This document shows positions 1 to 9,576 of a stretch of DNA of 20,575 bases, one piece after another. Under the pieces are notes generated by a model. That model saw only the letters and a program-made list of their open reading frames with translations. It had not been told where the DNA came from and searched no databases. Source of the stretch: Nemertoderma westbladi (taxonomy: Eukaryota > Xenacoelomorpha > Nemertodermatida > Nemertodermatidae); the NCBI GenBank assembly GCA_032718475.1, contig JAUCBJ010001494.1, forward strand, positions 1 to 20,575. Direction: 5' to 3'. Every line of letters starts with the position of its first letter. Positions within the stretch are counted from its first letter, which is position 1. Position numbers and translations under genes: made by a program.

Positions 1-392
1 CGTCATATGGCTAGCACCGTTACAGGACAATTGCCCCCCAATTTCACATTTGCACCAAACAATAAATTAGCAAAATAAATGAAGTTGTTCCTAACTCTTA
101 ATAGTCTTCCTACTGTTACAACATTAAACAATAATTATATATAGCTAAGTCCGTGTTTGTTATATTTAACAAAACATCCATGTTTACTTATTTATGTGCT
201 CAATAATTTCGATATTTTCCAACTGAAGTATTTCATTACACGTTCGTGGGGCCTTCGCGCAGCACGAGGCCCAGTTATGAGATACAAATTAAAATTGAGC
301 GACTGTATCACAAAATCAGGTTTTGAGAAATTTACCCACACCACCAATCAATCAAAGAAAGGGGGACAGTACGTGTTCACCCCTTTTAATCT

Positions 393-406
393 CCCCCCCC
401 CCCCCC
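393..406 (+). repeat. poly-C tract (14 C)
   Basis: An uninterrupted run of 14 cytosines in a locally C-rich patch. It is the first of three long C-runs on the same strand in this window; the others are at 6662-6681 and 13125-13139. Confidence 0.9.
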
Positions 407-480
407 ACCCTTCCCAACCACCAATACATAACCGCGACATCTACCACCCACGGAAGGGTAGCACGAACTTATTTCCAATC

Positions 481-800
481 GCACGTTCAATATGCAAAGC
501 CAGGTGGTTTATAGGAATATAATAAACGCAGTACTCGTTTTCATTATAAGCCTCGTTGCGTTCGTCCTGTTTTGTATTTAAATATATTTCTTAAACGCAG
601 GCTAGGACGATCTTTATAATAATAATAACTAGGGATGCGATCAATATGTGAAGCCAGGTGGTTTATATAATAATTTAGTCAACGCAGTACTCGTCTTCAT
701 TATATGCCTCGTTGCGCTCGTCGCTTGTCCTGTTTTGTCATAAAATATTTTTCCTAAACGCAGACTGACGATCTTTATACAGTTATAACTATGCGAAGTT
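481..800 (+). repeat. 154-bp tandem duplication, two diverged copies
   Basis: Copy 1 (about 481-635) and copy 2 (about 636-800) share in the same order TCAATATG, AAGCCAGGTGGTTTATA, AACGCAGTACTCGT, TTCATTATA, GCCTCGTTGCG, CGTCCTGTTTTGT or its slightly extended form, AAACGCAG and GACGATCTTTATA. The offset of the CAATATG anchor is 154 bp (488 to 642). Small indels and substitutions separate the copies. No coding capacity or terminal inverted repeats are evident. I do not recognise the family. Confidence 0.85.
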
Positions 801-832
801 TCGAAACTGTGCGAGTAACTGTTGATACATCT

Positions 833-866
833 ATGTGGAGATGTGTGATATGTGGAGATGTGTGAT
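833..866 (+). repeat. 17-bp perfect tandem doublet
   Basis: ATGTGGAGATGTGTGAT is present twice, head to tail, with no mismatch (833-849 and 850-866). Confidence 0.9.
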
Positions 867-1674
867 ACAACGCCAACGCATCTTATGCCGATGTAGTAAT
901 ATGGGTATTGAAATAATATTAAATCAATGTACACTCTTAAAGCTGCAGCGAAAAAATGTAGCTAATTTCCTAGGTTACATATAAAATAATAATATTATTT
1001 TTAAGAACATTAATTTTACTACTTTGCAAAAATTCAATTAAAAAATAACCAGACATATACATTGTGGAATAAACTATTTCAGAAGCCTACAACAGCCATG
1101 CCATGGATTGTATTTATGTTATTATATCTGTCATTTACCTGAGATAGCAATAGTAGTAGTAGTCGAACGGTTATGCGGCCCGTCCAGCCTATAATAAACA
1201 CAATTCAGTGATAGTGATAATAATACAACACTTATAGTAGAGTCAATAGGAATTGGAATACAGGAAGGATGTTGGGATGTTGGATTTAAAGAATGCTGTC
1301 TGGGCTGGAATAGCAATACTGGTTGCCTATTACAATTCCTCTCTGGTTAGTCTACAGCCACAACTCCCAGCAGCTAGCTCCACACCAGCAGAGACTTGAC
1401 CAATAATGGGAAGGATTAAATTTGTACTCAATAATTGTGCCGTTTAATTACGTTTAGATCAATTAAAGACACATTTATTAAAGCAAATCACTTGAACTAA
1501 TTAAAAACTATAATAGAATGGCGTATGTGGATTACATCTGTATAATTTTTAAGTATAATTATTTAAATCTTATACTGTAAAACAATTAATTTCCTTTAAA
1601 AGGCAGGTTGAAAATGGTGTTTTCACCGTAATCAACTTAATTAACTAATTAACTGCTATTATCTTAGCTTCTCG

Positions 1675-1861
1675 AAGGCCACACGGAAATTCTACTTGGA
1701 AAATTTCTAAACTTTTGCCAAACAACATGTGTACTAAGTTTGGATAGATTTCATCAAAGATTGGCCGAGTTATTAACGTTTAAAATTGAACACGACAGAA
1801 CGACAGGTTGATTAATGGTACCACTACGCTAAGGCTCACTCACTTCGTGGCTCGCCCCACA
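1675..1861 (+). repeat. dispersed repeat copy ending in CGTGGCTCGCCCCAC
   Basis: The segment ends with CGTGGCTCGCCCCAC at 1846-1860, exactly as another segment does at 12611-12625. Upstream of both ends the sequences are also similar: an AAGTTTGG/AAATTTGG anchor, ATC plus CAAA, then GTTATT..ACG. The left boundary here is uncertain. This looks like a non-autonomous interspersed repeat, but I cannot assign a superfamily. Confidence 0.45.
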
Positions 1862-2878
1862 ATAAGAATAAAATGTTAATGCACTGAATCCACGAAATTA
1901 CGTCACAAAAAAGCTATAGCTAGCATAAAGTAAATCAAATAGTTCTAGAAAAAAAAATCGTGCATAATTTGTAAAACACATAAAAAAAAAAGGTTGAAGT
2001 GTTGATATTATTACTTGAATATCATAAAACCATATAGGAAGACATTCAAAGGATTTCAAGATTTAAAAATATATTCCTTAAATTTAATATCGGGGGGCAA
2101 TAAATTGTCCGGGGAGCAATTGTCCTAGTTCCGGCTAGCACACTACGTAATCGGATTGTCTGTCTCCGATTGTATTGTATATATTGTATGATATATTATG
2201 CCATGGAGGGAGGGATACTTTGAAGTTTGAATGAACCATATTTTGGCGTAGAATAATAATTTTCCCGATTTGGACACTTTAATCCATCAATAGGCGTATA
2301 GATCTTTTCTGTAAAATTGAAAATTAATCATTTAACTGAGTTCTACTTTGAACAATAACTTTAAATTTAACTATCATGGGTTAAATAGGTAGTGTCCGAG
2401 TGGATACAGTAACAATATCTGAGCAGGTTCAATCAAATCCGAGTAACAGCTGTAGACAATTCGCACTGTTGTGTCTAGGAGTTAATGCTTTTTTACTCAA
2501 TCTCAGCGGTGCATTGGTTTCTGGTGGTAACATCCTTTTCTGGTGGGGAAAAAAGGTATGTCTTTGTATAGTTATGGAGTAATCACCCTATGTATTGCAC
2601 CCTACACTCCTTACAGGTAAACTATAACAGCTAAACCTAATTAATCATAAACCTAATTAATCTGATTACCTCATAAACCTAATTAATTGTCTTATAGCTC
2701 ATTTACACTCTTCCGGCAAACATATTGGGATCTCATGGAAAAAAGCGTTGTAATAACTAATAAAGGCCCAATTTTTGGATATTGTGATATCATAAACATA
2801 ATTCACACTATGTATTAATTAGTTGTTGGTAGAAATCCCTATCGCTATCAATTAGTTACCGTACGGACTTATAAGGTG

Positions 2879-2893
2879 TTTTTTGTTTTTTAG
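2879..2893 (+). promoter_or_regulatory. splice acceptor (polypyrimidine tract + TAG)
   Basis: A run of mostly T interrupted by single G residues ends in TAG directly before GTTCATCATTTCGG. Reading the exon from 2894 gives the conserved FARP segment SSFRYSGRTQK with a split first codon, probably Gly, completed by the upstream exon. The conserved protein motif starts right at this AG, which is what fixes the boundary. Confidence 0.75.
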
Positions 2894-5448
2894 GTTCATC
2901 ATTTCGGTACAGCGGCCGCACGCAGAAGGAGGTTGTTGAGTTGGTTCGGGAGATGGACCTCCACCAGTCCAACCAGACGGCCCCGGTGGAAAGCAGGTCG
3001 CTACCGAGACAGGAGGGACGGGAGTTCCTGGAGGGAGGCTCGCTATACCGCGGCGGTGAGGAGGAGCGGTTCAACGGAGTGGGCAGCACGGGAAGTTATC
3101 AGAGCCATCCAGTGGGGGCCCACCACGGGGGTCAGCAGGTTGGGGCCCACCACGGGGGTCAGCAGGTTGGGGCTTACCACGGGGGTCAGCAGGTGGGGGC
3201 GTACCAAGGGGGTCAGCAGGTTGGTGCTTACCAAGGGGGTCAGCAGGTGGGGGCGTACCAGGGGGGTCAGAATGAGGAAATGTTCATCCACTCAACGGGC
3301 GCGTACAACACCGTCCCGAGCGGGTCCATAGCGGGTGGATCGATGGTTGGTGGCTCTGTCGCTGGTGGGTCTATGGTAGGCGGGTCTGTCGCTGGGTCCA
3401 CCCGCTCACTGACCCACGGATGGGTCGCCAACCAACCCACCTACCCCCACGACGAACTCCGCTCCTTGCCGCCCCCGTTGCCGCCACATCCCTACCGTCT
3501 CGATGCCCCGTACGACAGCTCCGAGCAGCATCTCTACGTAAACTTCCCGCTCACCGAGGAAACTCGTCGGGAGCTGGCCAACTCGTCGCGCTCGGCCACG
3601 CCCACCCCGCCCCCCGTCGGGGCCGCGCGCCTGCGTCCCAGCTCCCTGGGCTACCGGTCCCAGGAGGCCATCGATAGCGATCAGCAGCTGCGGGATCAGT
3701 ACGGGGCCCTGCGAGACGACGGGGGCAGTCAGGAGAGCGTTGCCATAACGACGCCGACGCTTAGCGACCCACCCGGTGGAGGTCCTCCGTCAGGGGCGGT
3801 TGGGGGCCCCGACGAGTCGTCGGACCGGCGCCCAGCTCCGGAGGACGCCTCCCCCGTCGTGTCGCCCTGCAGCCCCGAACCGTCGGGGGCGTTCAGCGCC
3901 GCGCCCATGTCGCCCAGCAGCCCGGAGCCTCCCAGTGCCATGGGCGCGGGCGACGCCCCACGTAGCCCCGTGGACTCCTACGACGACCTGCCCCTCCCTC
4001 CGCCCCCTCCACCCCTCCAGATGTCGCCCACGGATGCCCCAGTCCCCGAACACATGATGTACCCACCCGAACGCCCAAGTATGCCCAGACAGTCGGCCAG
4101 TAAGGAAGCCTATTACGTTGCTAAGGAGTTACTAACGACGGAACGAACCTACGTGAAAGACCTCCATCTGTTGTCCAGGACAACCAGCCAATCAGAAGGC
4201 AACGATGTGAGCAAAGTGTTTAGCGCCCTCTATCAGCTGCACGCTGCATTCCTGGAAGAGTTGGAGTACCGCGTAAAGCACTGGGAAGGGCGACAGACCC
4301 GTCTGGGGGACCTCCTGCTGGGGCTGCTGGACCAGCTGAATGAGGCGTTGGGGGTCTACCGCGAGACCACGGCCTCGGTTGAGGCCCTGGTCCAGTCGGG
4401 CTGCCCGATGGGCGGGGTGGACCCCGTGGTCCGGTTGCTCCGCTACCGCATGCTGATGGCGCGATTCGTCTCGCTCTACGGGGACTCGGTGTCCGGGTAC
4501 AGCGGGTGCGTACGGGCGCTTGACGCGCTCGCCGAGTCGGTGGGCGGCCTGCTCGAGCCGCTGAGCAACGCGTTGCGACTGGCCGAGTTGCAACGCGAGC
4601 TGCTCGGGCTGGACGGGCCGCTACTGGCCGCCGGTCGCTACCTCCTGCGGGAGGGCTGTCTCAGCCGCGTCGGCCGCTCCAAGTCGCCCCAGAATCGACT
4701 CGTGTTCCTCTTCAACGACTGTTTGCTCTACTCCGGTAAGGGAGTCAGCAGTTCCAACCAGTTCCGCATCCACGGCTGTTACCCCCTGCGTTCCGTGCGA
4801 CTGTCCCGATCCGACCTCGGGTTTACCGTCGAAGTCGACGACAAGACAACCACCTTCGTAGCGAGTTGCCCCCGCGAGGGTGATGCTTGGTTCGCGGATT
4901 TAACGGCCGCGCTGGAGGCCGTAGTCTCCGACGCTGAGCGCCCGTTACCCGTGGCGACCGCGACCAACGGGAGGACGGCTCGGAAGTCCTGCGAGTCCCT
5001 GGGCCCCCCCGACGAGGAGGAGGGCGGTTCCTTGGCTACCAGCAGCGCCACCGACAACCTCCTCAACCCCAACTCCTCGTTACATGTGTGTTGGACTCGC
5101 GGACTCTCCCTAACCTACACCGACTACTACAAGAGTGCAGTGAACCAAATCTCCGGATTCCTTCTCCGGAAGTTCAAGAACACCCACGGCTGGCAGAAAC
5201 TCTGGGTCGTTTTCGCTAACTTCTCGCTTTACTTCTTCAAGGGACATCAGGAGGACGTCCCATTGGCTAGTCTCCCGTTGCTAGGCTACAAGGTCAGCTT
5301 ACCTGGACCAGACGATAATATTCGTGGTGATCACGATTATGTATTCAAACTCTTCTACAAGACCCACGTGTATTTCTTTAGGGTGGAGAGCGAATACACG
5401 TTCAGCCGCTGGATGGCGTGTCTATCCAGCTGCACTAGTCCGTCGTAA
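2894..5448 (+). CDS. FARP: FARP1/FARP2-like protein, terminal exon (FERM-adjacent end, linker, DH, PH1, PH2)
   Basis: FARP proteins are peripheral-membrane Rho-family guanine nucleotide exchange factors that link cortical receptors to Rac/Rho signalling. This exon opens with SSFRYSGRTQKEVVELVRE, which matches the end of the FARP FERM-adjacent region. A low-complexity linker follows (to about residue 380, numbering from 2941), then a DH domain (about 388-555; CR1 ELLTTERTYVKDL retains the conserved Glu401). PH1 spans about 568-660 (FLFNDCLLYSGKG; helix Trp650). PH2 spans about 738-830 (LLRKFKN..GWQKLWVVF; PLASLPLLGY; Trp824). The inter-PH linker has the FARP-typical LHVCW. The stop is TAA at 5446-5448. 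The FERM domain is missing because its exons lie upstream, so no in-window start codon is real. Oddities: the whole C-terminal half is a single exon, the DH is short with an altered CR3, and the linker contains in-frame minisatellites. The exon is GC-rich against AT-rich flanks. FARP1 versus FARP2 cannot be decided; an invertebrate would probably have one ancestral gene. Confidence 0.9.
3112..3273 (+). repeat. in-frame 27-bp minisatellite (6 copies) in the FARP linker
   Basis: Six 27-bp units encode a nine-residue repeat, VGAHHGGQQ changing stepwise to VGAYHGGQQ and VGAYQGGQQ; the last unit ends in N instead of Q. The gradient from HH to YH to YQ along the array suggests stepwise duplication. 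It sits in the disordered linker between the FERM-adjacent segment and the DH domain. The array keeps frame (27 = 9 codons). Confidence 0.95.
3334..3399 (+). repeat. in-frame GGSMVGGSVA repeat in the FARP linker
   Basis: A second short coding repeat lies 60 bp after the first. GGSMVGGSVA occurs twice (30-bp unit) and is followed by GS. Gly/Ser-rich composition fits a flexible linker. The copies differ at synonymous sites (GGTGGATCGATGG versus GGTGGGTCTATGG), so it is not a sequencing artefact of identical units. Confidence 0.85.
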
Positions 5449-6660
5449 AGTCAACTATTTCGTCGCGTTTCAGTAGTATGTAGGTCAAGACAGACAGATG
5501 TTATAGTCACAGCTTCCTATCTCTCTACTTCCCTTAGCAAACCATTTTTATATGCATTTTCTCTCATTTAACGTGAGTTTACTAAGGCCCCGGTCGTAGA
5601 TGCACACTTTTAGAACCAAGATGTCACAAATCTCCCTGGTAATTTAACTTATTGGAATTATTTTGTCTCAACCGGTGCTGATATTTTCTCCATCTCTCTA
5701 CGTGCCATTTCACCACAACTTGGTTTTCCGATCCATTTACAATATTTTTCTGTACACCGGCTGCCAACCAAAATGTAGTAAATTTAAACATTATCACGTA
5801 TAAAGAATTTCCTTAATATTGTTTTTTACTGATGTGAAATGTTTTAATTGTATTATGTTGGACATGTGGGAAACTAAAATAATAGTGTAGCTGCAAATAA
5901 TTGTTTTAATTCTATGGGAATGTAATTCTATAAAGTATGAATATAAATGTATATAAAAATATTTCGAGAATTATTATAGAGTGATTAATGTCGTATTTAT
6001 TTGTAGTTCGGGTCCGTTTTTGGTAATTTTTTATTCTTTAAGGAAAATGTATAAAATGAACACTTTGTGTTTTTGGTGAATTTCGACCCCATTGTGTTTT
6101 TTTTTTACAAATTCGTTTCAGGTTTAATGAGATTTTTTATGTTTCATTTTCATTTAACGCGGGTTTATCATTTTCTTTCACGTATATACCGGTAATTCAA
6201 ATTTATCATGATTTGACTTTACATTTATAATTAATTAATCAGATGTTTGTTTATCTGTTTCTCTCATTTACTTGGTTTGTATATGATTGATCTGTTAGAT
6301 AATTAATTATCTTTTTCATACTAGATGTTGATTTTTACGAGTTTAGTAAATTGTTTTTCCGTAGGTGAACGGCAATTGAAGACATTAAATACAAAACATT
6401 GCGTATCACGTTAAAAAATAAATAATGCTAATTCCCTTAGTGGCCCCTCTAGTGTAAACGAAGGCTTAATAACACGAAATCATGTAGGTCTGTCCCCATC
6501 CCCAACCAATATATAATGCCAACAATAAGTGGCTACTTATTCGGACTCTACTGGCATGGTATTGCTAATTTGGTAGCCTATTTTTGTTACAGTGATAAAT
6601 TAATATTATAGCATGTTATGATAAATATAAAGAATAAAAAAAATCGGACGTCCGAATTTA
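5449..6660 (+). other. 3' flank / probable 3' UTR of the FARP-like gene
   Basis: AT-rich sequence with no recognisable coding region. The likely 3' UTR starts after the TAA at 5446-5448. Between there and 6380 I see no AATAAA. The first canonical candidates are ATTAAA at 6384-6389, AATAAA at 6417-6422 and AATAAA at 6633-6638. Which is used cannot be told without transcripts, so the end of the transcript is unassigned. Confidence 0.4.
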
Positions 6661-6661
6661 G

Positions 6662-6681
6662 CCCCCCCCCCCCCCCCCCCC
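6662..6681 (+). repeat. poly-C tract (20 C)
   Basis: Twenty uninterrupted cytosines, immediately before the 32-bp array. The length may be unstable in assembly and in the genome. Confidence 0.9.
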
Positions 6682-6686
6682 TGACC

Positions 6687-6814
6687 TTCCCTTATTACCC
6701 CGTATAATAATTCTTTATTTCCCTTATTACCCCGTATAATAATTCTTTATTTCCCTTATGACCCCGTATAATAATGCTTTATTTCCCTTATGATTCCGTA
6801 TAATTAATTTCACT
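6687..6814 (+). repeat. 32-bp tandem array, 4 copies
   Basis: The unit begins TTCCCTTATTACCCCGTATA and repeats every 32 bp at 6687, 6719, 6751 and 6783. Copies 1 and 2 are nearly identical. Copies 3 and 4 diverge (TTATG; ACCCCG to ATTCCG). Non-coding. Confidence 0.9.
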
Positions 6815-6840
6815 CCCAAATATAGCCACAAATCGGGGAC

Positions 6841-6950
6841 GCCGGGAAATAAACCTATTTGTTTTCCAACGTGATGCCGGGAAATAAACCTATTTGTTTT
6901 CCAACGTGATGCCGGGAAATAAACCTATTTGTTTTCCAACGTGATGCCGG
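6841..6950 (+). repeat. 35-bp tandem array, 3 copies plus a partial
   Basis: The unit begins GCCGGGAAATAAACCTATTT and repeats every 35 bp at 6841, 6876 and 6911, with a partial GCCGG at 6946. The three copies are essentially identical, so the amplification is recent. The array lies 27 bp after an unrelated 32-bp array. Confidence 0.95.
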
Positions 6951-7672
6951 CCCGTTCGATTAGTGTGATAAAGTATAGGGGGTATAATGAATAGGGACTG
7001 CGTATCTAAACTGATAGTATTAGTGATCCTGATCCTGTATAGTGATGTATATAGGCACATTTTAATATATTGTGACGTTACGTACTCGCCTACAAATAAT
7101 CAATATTATTTAGAAAATTAAAGGAAGTGAAATATGATTTATTGGGTTATATTTATTTCATCTTACAATTAATTCTTATACAGTTAATAATACAATTTTT
7201 TTTTATTTTTACAAACTCGGGTATCTGCGGCTACGGTATATTCATGCTGTAGCCGTTGCGGGATTTAACTGAATGCCCAAAAAAACGTGAAATACAAAAT
7301 CGTAATATTTAAACGTACAATTAATTTAATGTCAAGGAACTGTATTTCAGAGGTGCATACGGTATGATGGCTATTGAAATTATCGATGGAATATATAATT
7401 TTAACTTGTGCCAATTTAATGTACTGTAATTTAAATATTTTTAATTGGACATTTTTTGTTTAAGGAAATAGTTTAATCCTACTGTTATGTTATTTTCAAT
7501 AACTAGTAATTCGATTTTAAATGAAAATATATTTACTATTTCATTTTTATGTTAACAATGCCAATTCGTTGTTTTTGGTGACATTCGTATTTGTAAACCT
7601 ATAAAAATAAAATATCTGGATGCGTTGATGAATTATCAATCCCCCAGTGTTGTATTTATACCGAGACAGAGT
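6951..7672. other. unassigned AT-rich non-coding stretch
   Basis: I see no gene here. The only local structure noted is an inverted repeat, CGGCTAC at 7228-7234 with GTAGCCG at 7249-7255, separated by a 14-base loop next to a T-run (about 7198-7210). Confidence 0.5.
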
Positions 7673-7737
7673 TATAACTTTTTGTATGGCACAGCTTTGC
7701 AATGTCGGTAATGACGTCCAGGTGGGATCGAACCTGG
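7673..7737 (-). repeat. SINE-like repeat fragment with tRNA-type B-box, copy 1
   Basis: Read on the minus strand it contains GGTTCGATCCC, a match to the pol III B-box (GGTTCGANNCC), followed by a segment shared with 8563-8625. The shared plus-strand blocks are GGCACAGCTTT, CAATGACG/TAATGACG, CCAGGT and ATCGAACCTG, in the same order and spacing. No complete tRNA cloverleaf or convincing A-box was found, so it is best called a tRNA-related SINE fragment of unknown family. Confidence 0.45.
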
Positions 7738-8562
7738 ACAGATAAAGACAGAGTTGTTGTATATAAAGCCAGTTTGGGAATAGTAATAATAAGGTAAACT
7801 GTAATATTTGTGCCACATTATTTTTTAGTTTTCATATATTGTTTGGGACTTTTTAGAGTAGCCATGCCAACAAACTCTATGTTGTAAAATAATACTTTCA
7901 TTATTATCATTTGTATTGTTATCCTTTACCATTTTACCCCATTTACATCTACGCGTAGCCTATATTAATTAGTACCATAGGTCTATTTTTTCCTATTTAT
8001 TTTCTATGTAGTAAGCTGTAGAAGTTTTATTTACCTAGTTAAACTCTAAGGTCGTCAATAATTAATTAATTGAATATACCCTGTATTATTATTATTAACT
8101 AAACAAGGCAGCATTTATTCTAGAGCCATTGAAATTCGTTTTAATTATTATATAGACGGCCTGTTGAGTAGATCTAGACTTTTATATTTGATTGTTTTTA
8201 TATTGAGACTCTTAGTTAGTATAGTTATATTATAACGCGCAGTTCATTTTTGCGGTATATAAAAGTACTGTAGGCCCATTCTAATAATGTAATTTTCAGG
8301 ATTCTTATTTCCTATCTATATAACAACAACAACACATATAATATTTAGTATCAATGTATTGATTAAGTCATTTAGTCATATTGAATCCCGAAAAGCCCTT
8401 TCCGAATAAACCCCCGGGATTTTATTGTTGTTGCTATGTCTAAATCCAAGTTCGTTACGGTTGTTAACCAACCCGACTGACTTGTTAGCCACCCGACTAT
8501 TTCCTTTCTCCTCTGGTCAATAGTTATACAGTCTCGATTGAGTAGGACATAAATAAATACAT
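7738..8562. other. unassigned AT-rich non-coding stretch
   Basis: No recognisable gene, array or RNA gene between the two SINE-like fragments. Confidence 0.5.
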
Positions 8563-8625
8563 TATACTTTTGTTGGGCACAGCTTTACAAAGTAGGCAAT
8601 GACGGCCAGGTCGAATCGAACCTGT
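8563..8625 (-). repeat. SINE-like repeat fragment with tRNA-type B-box, copy 2
   Basis: Same orientation and same block order as 7673-7737. The minus strand reads GGTTCGATTCG at the B-box, one base off consensus, then the shared tail up to AAAGCTGTGCCCAAC. About 60 bp align with several substitutions, so the copies are old relative to each other. They could be independent insertions or remains of a local duplication. Confidence 0.45.
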
Positions 8626-9181
8626 GAACACCAATAATAAATGGGGACATAAACAGTAACCCCCCACCAGCCAGGTCACGTTCTTGATCGAATAATCGCC
8701 CACCCAAATGGAAATTTATAAACTTAAACGCCCGGGCTTTTTTTCATTTTTAACAAAATGGAAAATGTTTCATTTGTTCATTTTTAACAACTAAAATTTA
8801 AATAGTTCTGAACCTTTTTGACCTTGTCAGAAAAATATGACCTGGCAGATAACAATATGATTTTAAATACATATTTAACATATTCATTCAACCTGGCCAA
8901 TAAACCATGGCTACCAATTAAAGTCATCCCAAAATTGATGAAAATAATTTATTTATAATTATTTTACACCAAATTAAATAATGTGACCCCCCAAAAAATT
9001 ATTCAACACCAAATAAAATAAAGTCACCCCAAATAAAATTATTCAAACACCAAAACAAATTTTTCAACACCAAAAACAATTAATTATTCAACACCAAAAC
9101 CAATTATTCAATACCAAAATAATTAAATGCTCCCCAAAACCAATTATTAGCACCAAAATAAATAACAAAACCCCCAAAATA

Positions 9182-9465
9182 ATTACAATTTTTCCAAAAA
9201 CAAATACATTTTCGCCCCAAATAAATACATTTTCCCCCAAAACAAATGCATTTTCCCCCAAAACAAATACATTTTCCCCCAATACAAATACATTTTCCCC
9301 AAAAACAAATACATTTTCGCCCAAAATAAATACATTTCGACCAAAACAAATACATTTTCGCCCAAAATAACTACATTTTCCCCCAAAACAAATACATTTT
9401 CTCACAAAATAAAAATACATTTTCCCCCAAAACAAATACATTTTCGCCCAAAATAATAATACATT
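9182..9465 (+). repeat. left-arm minisatellite, about 22-bp units, about 13 copies
   Basis: Units are of the form CCCCCAAAACAAATACATTTTC with variants (CGCCCAAAATAAATACATTTT, CCCAATACAAATAC). Spacing varies by 1-3 bp. Because 22 is not a multiple of three, several short minus-strand frames (GENVFVL, GKMYLFW types) open by chance; none is a gene. More decayed related units (CACCAAAA..AATTATTCAA) continue outward to about 8940. Confidence 0.9.
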
Positions 9466-9576
9466 ACTGTAGGTATATCGGTACGAGTACTGTAACTGAA
9501 GCATAGCAACTGACCAAAGCGTAGTTAATATAAATTATTTGGTGCTGGAATAATTTTTTTAGGTTGACAAGTAATT

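Larger units (their letters stand above)
1..2893 (+). other. AT-rich non-coding DNA, probable last intron of the FARP-like gene
   Basis: No open frame here has recognisable homology. The stretch ends in a T-rich tract and TAG at 2891-2893, immediately before the FARP-like coding exon. That exon opens in the middle of a conserved motif and needs one base from an upstream exon to complete its first codon (phase 1). I looked for the expected preceding FERM-domain exon (the segment before SSFRYSGRTQ) just upstream and did not see it, so the region is most simply intron with the FERM exons left of the window. It contains a 14-C tract, a 154-bp tandem duplication, a 17-bp doublet, a copy of a dispersed repeat and three copies of TAAACCTAATTAAT near 2632-2687. 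That this is one intron is inference. Confidence 0.5.

Noticed and set aside
2400-2582. Short frame ending NILFWWGKK before an AAG|GTATGT donor-like site, vaguely like the FERM F3 segment with FxWxKvRK.
   Set aside because: The roughly 60 residues that should follow in a FERM domain before SSFRYSGRTQ are not found in 2555-2893, and there is no convincing acceptor upstream; the resemblance is too weak.
7699-7740. tRNA gene on the minus strand, because of the B-box.
   Set aside because: No acceptor stem, anticodon arm or A-box could be assembled; treated as a SINE-like fragment.
9088-9504. Minus-strand frames of GENVFVL and GKMYLFW repeats.
   Set aside because: They are translations of the 22-bp array in different frames, with no coding signature.
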